DNA of 64,000 nucleotides from Neorhizobium galegae bv. officinalis (GTDB taxonomy: Bacteria; Pseudomonadota; Alphaproteobacteria; Rhizobiales; Rhizobiaceae), in NCBI GenBank assembly GCA_000985875.1, contig CCRI01000003.1, positions 248,001 through 312,000 of the forward strand, given 5' to 3'. This document shows, piece by piece, positions 9,419-18,238 of this stretch (its first letter is position 1; each line of letters opens with the position of its first letter). The position numbers and the translations under genes were made by a program. The notes beneath the pieces were generated by a model. That model ran no database searches. It saw nothing but the letters and a program-made list of their open reading frames with translations, and had not been told where the DNA came from.

Positions 9419-9985
9419 ATGAGCGACAAGAACAACCAGGAAGCGGCAGCTCAATCGGAAGAGGCTCGCTCGCGATTGAGCGACAAGATCCTGGTCGCGA
9501 CAGGTATCACCCTGGCCGCAGCTTCCGCCTTCTTTCCATGGTACGTCTTCCTGAATGCCGACAAGTTCGGCATCCGGACCGAAGCGCTCGGCCGCACGCG
9601 CGATCTGCCTCCGGGCGCCGCCCGCTCGGTCGTGACCGTATCGCCTCTCGCCATGACCGACAGTTCCAAGGACGATTGGCCGAAGCCCGTCGAGCCGATG
9701 GATGCGCTGACCACGGCCACCACGTCGTCCCTCGGCGAAACACGCAAGGACGGCAATCTGCAGGAAGAGCAGCCCTTTCCGGGCCGCGGCAATTTCCGAC
9801 TGCTGCACGTCGCCAATGGCCGCGCGCTCATCGAGGACGGCTCCGGCATGTATATGGTCCGGGTCGGCTCGGTTTTGCCCGACAACAGCAAGCTCGCCAC
9901 GCTCGAACAACGAGAGGGCAAGTGGGTGATCATTACTTCCAGCGGAGAAGTTTATCAGGACACGGGCGGGAGTGCTCGCCCGTAA
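9419..9985 (+). CDS. Conserved membrane-anchored unknown protein between fliI and flgB
   Basis: 188 aa, starting 7 bases after fliI. A hydrophilic N-terminus of ~24 residues is followed by one membrane segment (about 26–43, L-V-A-T-G-I-T-L-A-A-A-S-A-F-F-P-W-Y-V-F-L), then a presumably periplasmic domain. The C-terminal ~65 residues look like a small beta domain (N-F-R-L-L-H-V-A-N-G-R-A-L-I-E then Y-M-V-R-V-G-S-V-L-P). A protein of this type sits between fliI and flgB in other rhizobia. I do not recognise a characterised family; placement suggests help in rod or basal-body assembly at the inner membrane. Confidence 0.75.
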   Translation: MSDKNNQEAAAQSEEARSRLSDKILVATGITLAAASAFFPWYVFLNADKFGIRTEALGRTRDLPPGAARSVVTVSPLAMTDSSKDDWPKPVEPMDALTTATTSSLGETRKDGNLQEEQPFPGRGNFRLLHVANGRALIEDGSGMYMVRVGSVLPDNSKLATLEQREGKWVIITSSGEVYQDTGGSARP

Positions 9986-10038
9986 GTCCGACGCAAGGTT
10001 ACTGGCATAGTTTCCGGACAGAAGATGGAGACAAGCCT

Positions 10039-10425
10039 ATGCAACCGATTCAATTGTTCGAAATGGCATCCCGTCAGGCCGATTGGCTTTCGGTGCGCCA
10101 GGAAGTTGTTGCGGGCAACATCGCGAATGCCAACACGCCGAAGTTCAAGGCGAAGGACATCACGCCTTTTGATTCGGTTCTGGACCGCACGCATGTTCCG
10201 ATGGCCCGCACCAATCCGGCCCATTTCGCCAGCAACGACCTCAGCGATGAGATCGACATCAAGGCATCGGAGCTGAACGACGAAATCGGCGTCCAGGAAT
10301 CCGGAAATACCGTCTCGCTGGCCGATGAGCTGACCAAGACGGGTGAAATCAAACGCCAATACGAATTGAGCACAGGACTAGTGAAATCGTTTCACAGCAT
10401 GATGCTGACGTTAGTTAAGAGGTAA
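10039..10425 (+). CDS. flgB: FlgB, proximal rod protein
   Basis: 128 aa from the ATG at 10039, where the FlgB family peptide begins; the frame is open further upstream, but that part is only the overlap of the preceding gene. Signature: [18 protein letters not shown] near the N-terminus and a C-terminal helix [12 protein letters not shown]. It forms the part of the rod nearest the MS ring. It is followed after 4 bases by flgC. Confidence 0.94.
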   Translation: MQPIQLFEMASRQADWLSVRQEVVAGNIANANTPKFKAKDITPFDSVLDRTHVPMARTNPAHFASNDLSDEIDIKASELNDEIGVQESGNTVSLADELTKTGEIKRQYELSTGLVKSFHSMMLTLVKR

Positions 10426-10429
10426 GCAA

Positions 10430-10849
10430 ATGGATCCGCTTTCAGCCTCCCTGAAGATCGCTGGATCGGGAATGGAGGCGCAGTCGACACGTCTGCGCAT
10501 CGTTTCCGAAAACATCGCCAACGCCCGCTCCACCGGCGACACGCCGGGTGCCGACCCCTACCGCCGCAAGACGATCACCTTCGGCTCCGAGTTGGACAAG
10601 GCAAGCGGCGTGGACGTGGTCGAGATCAAGAAACTCGGCAACGACAGCTCCAAGTTCATCGAGGAATATGATCCGGACCACCCGGCCGCCGATGCCAGGG
10701 GCATGGTCAAGCTGCCCAACGTCAACATGCTGATCGAGATGGGCGACATGCGCGAAGCCAATCGCTCCTACGACGCAAACATCCAGACCATCAAGCAGAC
10801 GCGCGAACTGATCGCTGCGACGATTGACCTTCTGAAGGCCGGACAATGA
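10430..10849 (+). CDS. flgC: FlgC, proximal rod protein
   Basis: 139 aa. Axial N-terminus ([15 protein letters not shown] then I-V-S-E-N-I-A-N-A) and a C-terminal helix with [12 protein letters not shown]. The central P-Y-R-R-K-T-I-T-F motif is FlgC-specific. It is co-translated with fliE, whose ATG overlaps its stop by 4 bases. Confidence 0.95.
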   Translation: MDPLSASLKIAGSGMEAQSTRLRIVSENIANARSTGDTPGADPYRRKTITFGSELDKASGVDVVEIKKLGNDSSKFIEEYDPDHPAADARGMVKLPNVNMLIEMGDMREANRSYDANIQTIKQTRELIAATIDLLKAGQ

Positions 10850-11184
10850 TCGACAAGATTCAAAACCTTAGCTCTCTCTCGCTGACCAACGGCCTCGACG
10901 AGGTCGGCTCCGCAAGCCGTTCCACGCTCGCCGGCGGCATCGCGACGACGCCCGGCCAGAACACCGGCATGGATTTCGGCAGCGTCATGGCCAACATGGC
11001 GACGGACACGATGAACAGCCTGAAGGGCGCCGAATCGATGTCCTTCAAGGCCATCCAGGGCAAGGCGAATACCCGTGAAGTCGTCGATGCGGTTCTTGAA
11101 GCGCAGCAGTCGCTCCAGACCGCCATGGCGCTGCGCGACAAGATCGTGTCCGCCTATCTCGAAGTCACGAAAATGCAGATCTAG
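10846..11184 (+). CDS. fliE: FliE, MS-ring/rod junction protein
   Basis: 112 aa. The C-terminal half carries the FliE pattern ([26 protein letters not shown] then [15 protein letters not shown]). It links FliF to the rod and is among the first exported substrates. The 4-base ATGA overlap with flgC implies coupled translation. Confidence 0.94.
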   Translation: MIDKIQNLSSLSLTNGLDEVGSASRSTLAGGIATTPGQNTGMDFGSVMANMATDTMNSLKGAESMSFKAIQGKANTREVVDAVLEAQQSLQTAMALRDKIVSAYLEVTKMQI

Positions 11185-11201
11185 AGTTTGAGGACGAAGA
11201 C

Positions 11202-11990
11202 ATGAGAGCGCTTTCCGTCGCAGCAACGGGCATGGATGCCCAACAGACCAATCTCGAAGTCATCGCGAACAATATCGCGAACATCAACACGACCGGTTAC
11301 AAGCGCGCCCGCGCCGAGTTTTCCGATCTTCTCTATCAAAGCGAGCGTGCCCAGGGCGTGCCGAACCGCGCCAACCAGGCGATCGTGCCGGAAGGCGCGA
11401 ACATCGGTCTCGGCGTGCAGACCTCGGCTGTCCGCAACATCCACACCCAGGGTGAACTGACCCATACCGAGAACGATCTCGACGTGGCGATCGTCGGCCG
11501 CGGCTGGTATCAGATCCAGACCCCGGACGGCCAGACGCTCTACAGCCGCGCCGGCGCCTTCAACAAGAACGCCGACGGCCAGCTGGTCACGATCGACGGT
11601 TATGCGGTCGTGCCGAACATCACTTTCCCGGCAGACGTCAGCGAAACCAAGATCACCCGGACGGGCCAGGTCATGGTCCGCATCGGCAATTCCCCCGATT
11701 TCACCGAGATCGGCCAGCTCACCACCGCCAACTTCGTCAACGAAGCCGGCCTGCAGCCGCTCGGCGACAACCTGTTTGCGCAGACCGCCGCATCCGGCGA
11801 GCCGATCGTGGCAGCCCCCGAGGATCCGGGCTTCGGTTATCTGAAGCAGGGTTATCTGGAGAGTTCGAACGTCGACGCCGTCCGCGAGATCACCGACCTG
11901 ATCTCCGCGCAGCGCGCCTACGAAATGAACTCCAAGGTCATCACCACAGCCGATGAGATGGCTACGATCGTCAGCAAGAACCTGAAATAA
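11202..11990 (+). CDS. flgG: FlgG, distal rod protein
   Basis: 262 aa, the usual FlgG length. N-terminal [16 protein letters not shown] and [19 protein letters not shown]-terminal [20 protein letters not shown]. Builds the distal rod that crosses the periplasm inside the P- and L-rings. Followed after 20 bases by flgA. Confidence 0.96.
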   Translation: MRALSVAATGMDAQQTNLEVIANNIANINTTGYKRARAEFSDLLYQSERAQGVPNRANQAIVPEGANIGLGVQTSAVRNIHTQGELTHTENDLDVAIVGRGWYQIQTPDGQTLYSRAGAFNKNADGQLVTIDGYAVVPNITFPADVSETKITRTGQVMVRIGNSPDFTEIGQLTTANFVNEAGLQPLGDNLFAQTAASGEPIVAAPEDPGFGYLKQGYLESSNVDAVREITDLISAQRAYEMNSKVITTADEMATIVSKNLK

Positions 11991-12010
11991 TAACCAGGAG
12001 ACGGGCAGAC

Positions 12011-12493
12011 ATGAAGTTTCGCCGGAAAAATGCGATTGGCGCCAGGCTGGCCTTGCGGCTCCTGGCAGCTCTTCTTGCCGCAACGGGCTCGCCGGTCCTC
12101 GCCGGTATGGGCACGGCCGTTGTGCCGGTCCAGACCATTTATCCCGGCGAAGAGATCACCGAGGGCAGGGTCGAGGAGGTGCAGGTCACCAATCCGAATC
12201 TGGGCGGCGACTATGCCCGCAGGACCGAGGAAGTCGTGGGCATGGTGGCAAAGCGCACGCTGCTGGCCGGGCGCACCGTTCCGGTTTCGGCACTTCGCGA
12301 AGCCTTCGCGGTCACGCGCGGCAAGTCGGTTCGCCTGACCTTCACCATCGGCGCCATGACCATTTCGGCCTCCGGCGCGCCGCTTGAGAATGCGGCGGTC
12401 GGGGATGTCATTCGTGTGCGCAACATCGATTCGGGTGTCACGGTCAGCGGTACCGTCATGGCTGATGGGACGATCCAGGTGATGGCGAAATGA
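12011..12493 (+). CDS. flgA: FlgA, P-ring assembly chaperone
   Basis: 160 aa with a Sec signal peptide (basic start, hydrophobic 13–31, likely cut after L-A-G). The rest is a SAF-type domain (I-Y-P-G-E-E-I-T, then R-T-L-L-A-G-R-T-V and a C-terminal V-S-G-T-V-M-A-D-G-T-I-Q). FlgA is the periplasmic chaperone for FlgI, which is the next gene and overlaps it by 4 bases. Confidence 0.92.
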   Translation: MKFRRKNAIGARLALRLLAALLAATGSPVLAGMGTAVVPVQTIYPGEEITEGRVEEVQVTNPNLGGDYARRTEEVVGMVAKRTLLAGRTVPVSALREAFAVTRGKSVRLTFTIGAMTISASGAPLENAAVGDVIRVRNIDSGVTVSGTVMADGTIQVMAK

Positions 12494-13620
12494 GAACCCG
12501 TCTCTTCTTAACAACACTTGCCGTGATCGGCTCCCTCCTGGGCGGCGCGCCGGCATCCGCCGACGGTCCCTATGTCGTCACCGCCCGCATCAAGGACATC
12601 GCGTCCCTGCAGGCCGGCCGCGACAACCAGCTGATCGGCTACGGCCTCGTCGTCGGTCTTCAGGGCTCGGGCGACAGCCTGCGCTCGTCTCCCTTCACCG
12701 ACCAGTCGATGAAGGCGATGCTGCAGAACCTCGGCATTTCGACCCAGGGCAGCCAGTCCAACGCCAAGAACGTCGCGGCCGTCATGGTCACGGCCAACCT
12801 GCCGCCCTTCGCCAGCCCCGGCAGCCGCATCGACGTGACGGTCAGCTCGCTCGGCGATGCGACCTCTCTGCGCGGCGGCACGCTGGTCATGACCTCGCTT
12901 TCCGGCGCCGACGGCCAGATCTACGCCGTGGCCCAGGGGGCACTGGTCGTGTCCGGCTTCTCGGCCCAGGGCCAGGCAGCCACATTGACAGAAGGTGTGA
13001 CGACGGCGGCCCGCGTTCCGAACGGCGCGATCGTCGAGCGTGAATTGCCGTCGAAGTTCAAGGACTCGGTAAACCTCGTCCTGCAGCTCCGCAATCCGGA
13101 CTTCTCGACCGCGGTGCGCGTTTCCGACATCGTCAACAGCTTCGCGGCCCGCCGCTACGGCGGTCCGATCGCAGAACCCCGCGACAGCCAGGAAGTGATC
13201 GTTCAAAAGCCGAAGTCCGCCGATCTGACGCGCCTGATGGCCGAGATCGAGAACCTCGTGGTAGAAACCGACACGCCGGCCAAGGTCGTCGTCAATGAGC
13301 GGACCGGCACGATCGTCATCGGCGCGGATGTAAAGATCTCGCGCGTTGCGGTGAGCTACGGGACGCTGACGGTGCAGGTCACGGAAACCCCGCAGGTGAT
13401 CCAGCCCGAACCTTTCTCGCGCGGCGAGACGGAGGTTCAGCCCCAGACGGATATCATGGCGATGAAGGACGGCGGCCAGGTCGCGCTCCTAAACGGTCCG
13501 GATTTGCGGACCTTGGTCGCCGGTCTCAACAGCATCGGCGTCAAGCCGGACGGCATCATCGCCATCCTGCAAGGCATCAAGTCCGCCGGCGCCCTTCAAG
13601 CGGAGCTCGTCCTGCAATGA
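12490..13620 (+). CDS. flgI: FlgI, P-ring protein
   Basis: 376 aa with a Sec signal peptide (cleavage likely after A-S-A, residue ~25). Family phrases: A-R-I-K-D-I-A-S-L-Q, G-Y-G-L-V-V-G-L-Q-G-S-G-D, and near the C-terminus D-L-R-T-L-V-A-G-L-N-S-I-G-V-K-P-D-G-I-I-A-I-L-Q. It forms the bushing ring in the peptidoglycan layer. Overlaps flgA upstream and motE downstream by 4 bases each. Confidence 0.97.
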   Translation: MRTRLFLTTLAVIGSLLGGAPASADGPYVVTARIKDIASLQAGRDNQLIGYGLVVGLQGSGDSLRSSPFTDQSMKAMLQNLGISTQGSQSNAKNVAAVMVTANLPPFASPGSRIDVTVSSLGDATSLRGGTLVMTSLSGADGQIYAVAQGALVVSGFSAQGQAATLTEGVTTAARVPNGAIVERELPSKFKDSVNLVLQLRNPDFSTAVRVSDIVNSFAARRYGGPIAEPRDSQEVIVQKPKSADLTRLMAEIENLVVETDTPAKVVVNERTGTIVIGADVKISRVAVSYGTLTVQVTETPQVIQPEPFSRGETEVQPQTDIMAMKDGGQVALLNGPDLRTLVAGLNSIGVKPDGIIAILQGIKSAGALQAELVLQ

Positions 13621-14177
13621 CCGAGACGCTCTTCACCATTTCCATATCCAAGACGCTGGCGCGCCGCGTCCTCGCCGCTGCCGCTGTCCTGACGCTGGTT
13701 TCCCAGGTCGGAGCGCAGCAGCCGGCGCCGGTCACCGAAGCGTCGACCAGCGACGAGATCCAGAAATTCTGCACCAATATCGCCGATGCCGCGCGCGATC
13801 AGCGTTATCTCCTGCAGAAGCAGGAGCTTGAAAAGCTGCAGGCGGATGTCGATACCCGCATCAAGGCCCTTCAGGATCGCACCGCCGAATACCAGGACTG
13901 GTTGAAGCGCCGCAACGACTTCCTGGCGCGGGCCCAGGCCGGCCTGGTCGATATCTTCAAGACGATGAAGCCGGATGCGGCAGCGCCGCAGCTCGGAGAA
14001 ATGAACATGGAGGTCGCAGCCGCGATCATCATGCAGCTTCCGGCCCGCCAATCGGCCCTTTTCCTCGCGGAAATGGACCCACAGAAGGCCGGCATGATCT
14101 CCACGATCATCTCAAGCGCTTCCGACCCCAACACGTCGAAAGCACGCGCTCCCAATGTTCCGAAAGTGCCCTCATGA
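13617..14177 (+). CDS. motE: MotE, periplasmic chaperone for MotC
   Basis: 186 aa with a signal peptide or anchor at about 18–34 (ending V-G-A-Q-Q), then a coiled coil (about 60–120, with Q-K-Q-E-L-E-K-L-Q-A-D-V-D-T-R-I) and a MgtE-N-like tail (A-A-A-I-I-M-Q-L-P-A-R-Q-S-A-L-F-L-A-E-M-D). In S. meliloti, MotE folds and stabilises the periplasmic motor protein MotC. Position between flgI and flgH, with 4-base overlaps on both sides, matches that species. Confidence 0.88.
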   Translation: MTETLFTISISKTLARRVLAAAAVLTLVSQVGAQQPAPVTEASTSDEIQKFCTNIADAARDQRYLLQKQELEKLQADVDTRIKALQDRTAEYQDWLKRRNDFLARAQAGLVDIFKTMKPDAAAPQLGEMNMEVAAAIIMQLPARQSALFLAEMDPQKAGMISTIISSASDPNTSKARAPNVPKVPS

Positions 14178-14893
14178 CGAAACGCATTCCCGCCATCATG
14201 GCCGTTCTGTTCCTGGCCGGTTGTTCGAGCCAGACGATCAAGGAGATCGGCAATGCGCCGGCGATGAGCCCGATCGGCAGCGGCCTGCAATATGCGCAGG
14301 CGCCGCAGATGTCGTCCTATCCGAAGCAGCCGCGGCAGATGGCCAGCGGCTATTCGCTCTGGAGCGACAATCAGGCTGCGCTTTTCAAGGATTCTCGTGC
14401 GTTGAACGTCGGCGACATCCTGACGGTCGATATCAAGATCAACGACAAGGCGTCGTTCGACAACGAGACGGAACGCAACCGCACGAACTCGACCAGCCTG
14501 ACCTGGGGCGCCAACCTCAGCAACCTGTTCGGCTGGACCCCGAAAGCGGGCACGACCGGCGATCTCGGCACCGATTCGAGCACGGATTCGCAGGGCAAGG
14601 GAACGACCAAGCGTGCCGAAAGCCTGAAGCTGCTCGTGGCCGCCGTCGTGACCGGTATTCTCGAGAACGGCAATCTCCTGATCAGCGGCTCGCAGGAAGT
14701 GCGCGTCAACCACGAAATCCGCATTCTGAACGTTGCCGGTATCGTCCGGCCGCAGGATGTCGATTCCACCAATATGATCTCCTATGACAAGATTGCCGAG
14801 GCCCGCATCTCCTACGGTGGCCGCGGCCGCCTGACGGAAGTCCAGCAGCCGCCGGTCGGTCAGCAGGTCGTCGATATGTTCTCGCCCTTCTGA
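14174..14893 (+). CDS. flgH: FlgH, L-ring lipoprotein
   Basis: 239 aa with a lipoprotein signal peptide: lipobox L-A-G-C with Cys17 as lipidation site. FlgH family phrases follow: S-L-W-S-D-N-Q-A-A-L-F-K-D-S-R-A, V-G-D-I-L-T-V-D-I, and C-terminal S-Y-G-G-R-G-R-L-T-E. Forms the outer-membrane bushing. Overlaps motE by 4 bases. Confidence 0.96.
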   Translation: MTKRIPAIMAVLFLAGCSSQTIKEIGNAPAMSPIGSGLQYAQAPQMSSYPKQPRQMASGYSLWSDNQAALFKDSRALNVGDILTVDIKINDKASFDNETERNRTNSTSLTWGANLSNLFGWTPKAGTTGDLGTDSSTDSQGKGTTKRAESLKLLVAAVVTGILENGNLLISGSQEVRVNHEIRILNVAGIVRPQDVDSTNMISYDKIAEARISYGGRGRLTEVQQPPVGQQVVDMFSPF

Positions 14894-14935
14894 CGGACCT
14901 GGGCGAAGGTCTCTTGATGTGAAGGTTTGAAGACC

Positions 14936-15454
14936 ATGGCGGATGAAGCACAGGCGGGCGACGCCGGTAAGAAGAAGAACGGCAGCATCATGGTCATCGC
15001 GGGCGTCGCGATCCTGACCGTGATCGGCGCCGGTGGCGGCTGGGTCGTCGGCGGCATGATCGCGCCGAAGGATCCGGACGCGGCGCAGAAGCACGAGACG
15101 GCGGCAGCCGGCGGCGAACACGGCGAGGCCGGCAAGAAGGAAGAGGGGCTTCCTCATATTTCCACCGAGGCCAACGGCGTCGTTCTCCTCGAGCCGATTA
15201 CCACCAATCTCGCCTATCCGTCCGAAAACTGGATCCGGCTCGAAGTCGCGCTTGCGTTCAAGGGGCCGCCGGAACTGGCTCTCGCGGAGAATATCCACCA
15301 GGACATCCTCGCCTACATGCGCACCGTTTCGCTGCAGCAGATCGAGGGTCCGCGGGGCTTCCAGTATCTCAAGGACGATCTCAAAGAGCGCGTCGATCTT
15401 CGCTCGCAGGGCAAGGTCGCCAAGGTGATGTTCCGCTCCTTCGTGATCGAGTAG
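14936..15454 (+). CDS. fliL: FliL, basal-body/stator-associated membrane protein
   Basis: 172 aa from the ATG at 14936 (M-A-D-E-A-Q-A-G); a TTG three codons upstream is less likely. One membrane segment at about 18–40, then a periplasmic FliL/stomatin-like domain ending V-M-F-R-S-F-V-I-E. FliL rings support the stator units. In S. meliloti and Agrobacterium fliP follows directly; here fliP is more than 8 kb away, beyond an opposite-strand glycan island, and fliL is closed off by its own terminator. Confidence 0.93.
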   Translation: MADEAQAGDAGKKKNGSIMVIAGVAILTVIGAGGGWVVGGMIAPKDPDAAQKHETAAAGGEHGEAGKKEEGLPHISTEANGVVLLEPITTNLAYPSENWIRLEVALAFKGPPELALAENIHQDILAYMRTVSLQQIEGPRGFQYLKDDLKERVDLRSQGKVAKVMFRSFVIE

Positions 15455-15480
15455 CGGCGGGTTTCAAAGACAACGCACGA

Positions 15481-15510
15481 AAAAAGCGGCCCAAACGGCC
15501 GCTTTTTTGT
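15481..15510. terminator. Bidirectional intrinsic terminator after fliL
   Basis: AAAAAAGCGGCC – short C-rich loop – GGCCGCTTTTTT. The stem is GC-rich, with a T-run on both strands, so it can end fliL transcription from the left and the glycan island operon from the right. Confidence 0.88.
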
Positions 15511-15534
15511 TTGGAGTGGGTCTCCATACGGTCG

Positions 15535-15567
15535 GCCGCTCCTTCCAGCCTGGGTGGAAGGAGCGGC
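15535..15567. terminator. Strong hairpin just downstream of the glycan-island operon
   Basis: A 13-base arm GCCGCTCCTTCCA pairs with TGGAAGGAGCGGC around a 7-base loop. It lies 8 bases past the last minus-strand stop codon. There is no T-run of its own, so it probably protects the 3' end or acts together with the terminator at 15481–15510. Confidence 0.55.
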
Positions 15568-15575
15568 TTGTTCGG

Positions 15576-16346
15576 TTAGCGGAGCCGCTTCAGGAAGCCG
15601 TCCGGAGCAACAGTGATCAGCAGCTTGTTCTCGATCGACTTGTCGATCTCGAATTCCGGATGGGTCTTCAGATATTCGAAGACGGCCGTTTTCGGATTGT
15701 CGCCCGGTCCCCAGGGACGATCGCCGGCCAGTTCCTTCGGCAGGTCCTCGACGACGGTGTCGAACACGATGCAATAGCTGCCGACGCTGGTGAGCGGGGC
15801 ATAAAGCTTGAGTTCCTCAAGAACGTGCTCGTGCGTGTGGTTGCTGTCGAGGCTGATCAGGATGCGCGAATAGCCGGCAGCGACCTTGCGGACCTGGTCC
15901 ATGATCTCGGGCGCGATGCTGGAGCCCTGGATCATCTCGATCCGGGATGCCATCGGGTGAGCTTCGATCGCCTCCTTGTTATGGGCGCGGATGTCGATGT
16001 CGATGCCGAGAACCTTGCGCTTCGGCTTGGCCGGATCGACGACCTCGCCCTTTTCCGCAGCTTCGGACAGTTCCAGCAGGGCCAGCATCGAGGCGCTGAG
16101 GATGAGGGAGCCGCCATGGGCGATACCGGTCTCGATGATCAGGTCGGGCTTCACCGTCCAGATCAGCTCCTGCATGGCGACCATGTCCTGCGGATACTGG
16201 ATGATCGGCCGGCCGAGCCAGAAGTAGTTGTAGGAATATTGCGAGGCGATCGACGTGCGCATGAACTGCGCGGCGCTGTCGTTCAGCTCCTTGTTTCCAG
16301 GGACAGCCGCGACGCGGGCTTCAACTTCCTTGGTGAAATCACTCAT
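15576..16346 (-). CDS. CmcI-type (cephalosporin hydroxylase family) SAM methyltransferase, putative sugar O-methyltransferase
   Basis: 256 aa from the ATG at 16346 (M-S-D-F-T-K-E); the frame is open 5 codons further upstream. The CmcI/PF04989 family consists of Rossmann SAM-dependent O-methyltransferases, including rhamnosyl O-methyltransferases, despite the 'hydroxylase' name. The SAM loop is I-I-E-T-G-I-A-H-G-G-S-L-I-L, followed by G-I-D-I-D-I-R-A-H-N and I-S-L-D-S-N-H-T-H-E-H-V. It is the last gene of the island operon and overlaps the upstream methyltransferase by 8 bases. In this context it most likely methylates a hydroxyl of the island's sugar; the substrate is inferred. Confidence 0.78.
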   Translation of the reverse strand: MSDFTKEVEARVAAVPGNKELNDSAAQFMRTSIASQYSYNYFWLGRPIIQYPQDMVAMQELIWTVKPDLIIETGIAHGGSLILSASMLALLELSEAAEKGEVVDPAKPKRKVLGIDIDIRAHNKEAIEAHPMASRIEMIQGSSIAPEIMDQVRKVAAGYSRILISLDSNHTHEHVLEELKLYAPLTSVGSYCIVFDTVVEDLPKELAGDRPWGPGDNPKTAVFEYLKTHPEFEIDKSIENKLLITVAPDGFLKRLR

Positions 16347-17400
16347 TGTCGATCCCCACATAGGTGTAAGCGTTGTGAGACAGCATTCGAATTTCCTCGA
16401 GATAATTGGAGTTCATGACGTAGATGGTCGAGCCGTGGGGAAGTTTCGCCAGGGCCTGATCCGGCGATTGCACCATCAGGCCGGTTGCCGGCAGGAATTT
16501 GCCCTGCTTGGCGGGATTGATGTCGATCACCATGTCGACCGGCTGCCCCTGACGGGATTTCAGCAGGGAGAAGGTCACGCCCTTCGACGCGCCGCCCCAG
16601 ATCGCCGAGCTGTCGCCGTCGGCGATTCGGTCGCCCAGCGTGCGGGTGAAGTCGCCGGGAAACGCGACGCGATCGGTTTCTTCGCGCACCGGCGGCCTCA
16701 ACGAGTCCAGCTCGGCCACCACATAAAGGTACTGCCCGCCGAAAACGCGACCGCTTTCGATGACATTGCCGAAGATCCGATGGAAATCGGACAGGCGGAA
16801 ATAATTCACGTGCTCGTAGAACACGTCGAACCAGGCGCGGTGTTCCATGATCCAGTCGAAGCAGGGCACTTCGATATAGATGCGGCCCTTGCCGCCGTTC
16901 GCCTTGCAGAGTTCGACGAGGAAGTCATACGGGTTCTGGATATGCTCCAGCACGTGGCGAAGGATCAGCCCGTCACCTTGAACGTCGACGCCGGCCTCGA
17001 AATAATGCCGCTTCACGCGCGGGTTGCTGCCCTCGTAGGTGGGGTCGAACCCGGTGAGGTCGAAACCCTTTTCGAGCAGCATCTCGAGGAAGAGGCCCTT
17101 GCCGCAGCCGACCTCCACCAGGTTCTCACGGCCCATCGTCCGCTCGACGATGCCTGCCACCATTTCCAGATGCTGGTGGAAATGCCGGCTGACACCCTGT
17201 TCGTTATTGTAATTGCCGTCGTAGTCCATGAGCTTCGGGTCGAAGGCATCATTGTAGACGAGGCCCGTCTTCATGTCCTGCACCAGGCGGATATCGCCCT
17301 TGGCGCAGGCTTTGGCGTCCACTGCCGTGGGATAAACGCGGTTCTGGAAGGTCGGCAACTGCGGCTGTTCGTAAAGCAGCAGGGTATCTTTCGTCGTCAT
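16339..17400 (-). CDS. SAM methyltransferase with C-terminal sugar C-methyltransferase domain
   Basis: 353 aa. The SAM-binding motif V-E-V-G-C-G-K-G is at 95–102, with H-V-L-E-H-I and Y-E-H-V-N-Y-F-R-L further on. The C-terminal ~110 residues (I-W-G-G-A-S-K-G-V-T-F then D-I-N-P-A-K-Q-G-K-F-L-P-A-T-G) match the C-terminal domain of TcaB9-type sugar C-methyltransferases. Unlike its neighbour at 18235–19458 it has no N-terminal four-Cys zinc domain. It lies 4 bases after the reductase gene. It could add a second C- or O-methyl group or serve as a partner subunit; which one cannot be told. Confidence 0.75.
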   Translation of the reverse strand: MTTKDTLLLYEQPQLPTFQNRVYPTAVDAKACAKGDIRLVQDMKTGLVYNDAFDPKLMDYDGNYNNEQGVSRHFHQHLEMVAGIVERTMGRENLVEVGCGKGLFLEMLLEKGFDLTGFDPTYEGSNPRVKRHYFEAGVDVQGDGLILRHVLEHIQNPYDFLVELCKANGGKGRIYIEVPCFDWIMEHRAWFDVFYEHVNYFRLSDFHRIFGNVIESGRVFGGQYLYVVAELDSLRPPVREETDRVAFPGDFTRTLGDRIADGDSSAIWGGASKGVTFSLLKSRQGQPVDMVIDINPAKQGKFLPATGLMVQSPDQALAKLPHGSTIYVMNSNYLEEIRMLSHNAYTYVGIDNE

Positions 17401-17404
17401 GTCA

Positions 17405-18238
17405 TCACCTCGTTAATCCCACAACGCAGGGAGGATCCACCAGATTGTCGGGACGGGCGCCGAATCGCAGGAGATCGCGGCGACCATACTCGTCGGCCAA
17501 CCGCTCGGCTATCTGCCGCACGGTGACCGGAATTCCGGAACAGATGTTGGCGGCTCCCGTTTTGTCGCCAAGTCCGATATCGGCTATCTGCCTTCCTGCT
17601 TCCCGAACGTCCAGGAAGTCGCGGATCTGGTTGCCGCTGGTCAAATCCGCCGGTTTGCCTGCGGCAAGCTGCGCGCGAAGGTAGGGAAACAGCCGTCGCT
17701 CGTCCTCGCCCTCGCCGAAAAGATAAAAGAGCCTGCACCAGGCAAAGCTGATCTGGTGCAGCGGCAGCCATTGCGACAGGGCCAGGAATGCAGCGGCCTT
17801 GGCGCCGGCATAGGGGCTGATCGGACGCAGCGGAGTGTCGGTGGCCAGCATTCCGACCGAGACGTCGTATTCGAAACAGGTGCCCACGCCGACGAACCGT
17901 CTGACGCCCGCAAGCGCCGCGCCCTGTGCCATGCGCAACGTACCTTCGAGGCAGACGATATTTTCCGCCGACTGCAGATATTTGCCGGGTTCGGCATACC
18001 AGGCGACGTGCACGACCGTATCAACGCCTTCGAACGTTCTGGCCCACCACTCGACCGGCTCGCGGAACAGGTCCGGCGTCCGCACGATGCTCTCGACAGC
18101 CGAGAGATCGCCGAGCCGGCTTTCCGCCGATCCTTCGCGTAAAACCAACCGGACGCGCGCACCGGATTCGGTCAGCGCCCGCAGCACCTGGCGGCCGACA
18201 AAACCTGTTCCTCCGGTGAGCAGGACGAGTGGCGTCAT
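17405..18238 (-). CDS. NAD(P)-dependent epimerase/dehydratase (SDR), putative CDP-4-keto-6-deoxyhexose reductase
   Basis: 277 aa extended SDR. Nucleotide-binding G-G-T-G-F-V-G at 9–15; active-site Y143-x-x-x-K147 (S-P-Y-A-G-A-K); the substrate region has N-Q-I-R-D-F-L-D-V-R-E-A-G, typical for nucleotide-sugar enzymes. The small size and lack of a dehydratase-specific T-D-E/T-D-K motif make a 4-ketoreductase more likely than a dehydratase. It overlaps the C-methyltransferase gene by 4 bases. Its expected job is to reduce the C4 ketone left by RfbG. Confidence 0.78.
   Translation of the reverse strand: MTPLVLLTGGTGFVGRQVLRALTESGARVRLVLREGSAESRLGDLSAVESIVRTPDLFREPVEWWARTFEGVDTVVHVAWYAEPGKYLQSAENIVCLEGTLRMAQGAALAGVRRFVGVGTCFEYDVSVGMLATDTPLRPISPYAGAKAAAFLALSQWLPLHQISFAWCRLFYLFGEGEDERRLFPYLRAQLAAGKPADLTSGNQIRDFLDVREAGRQIADIGLGDKTGAANICSGIPVTVRQIAERLADEYGRRDLLRFGARPDNLVDPPCVVGLTR

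Noticed and set aside
16339..17400. Frameshifted or truncated duplicate of the gene at 18235–19458
   Set aside because: The reading frame is complete with its own start and the sequences are well diverged; absence of the zinc domain looks original.
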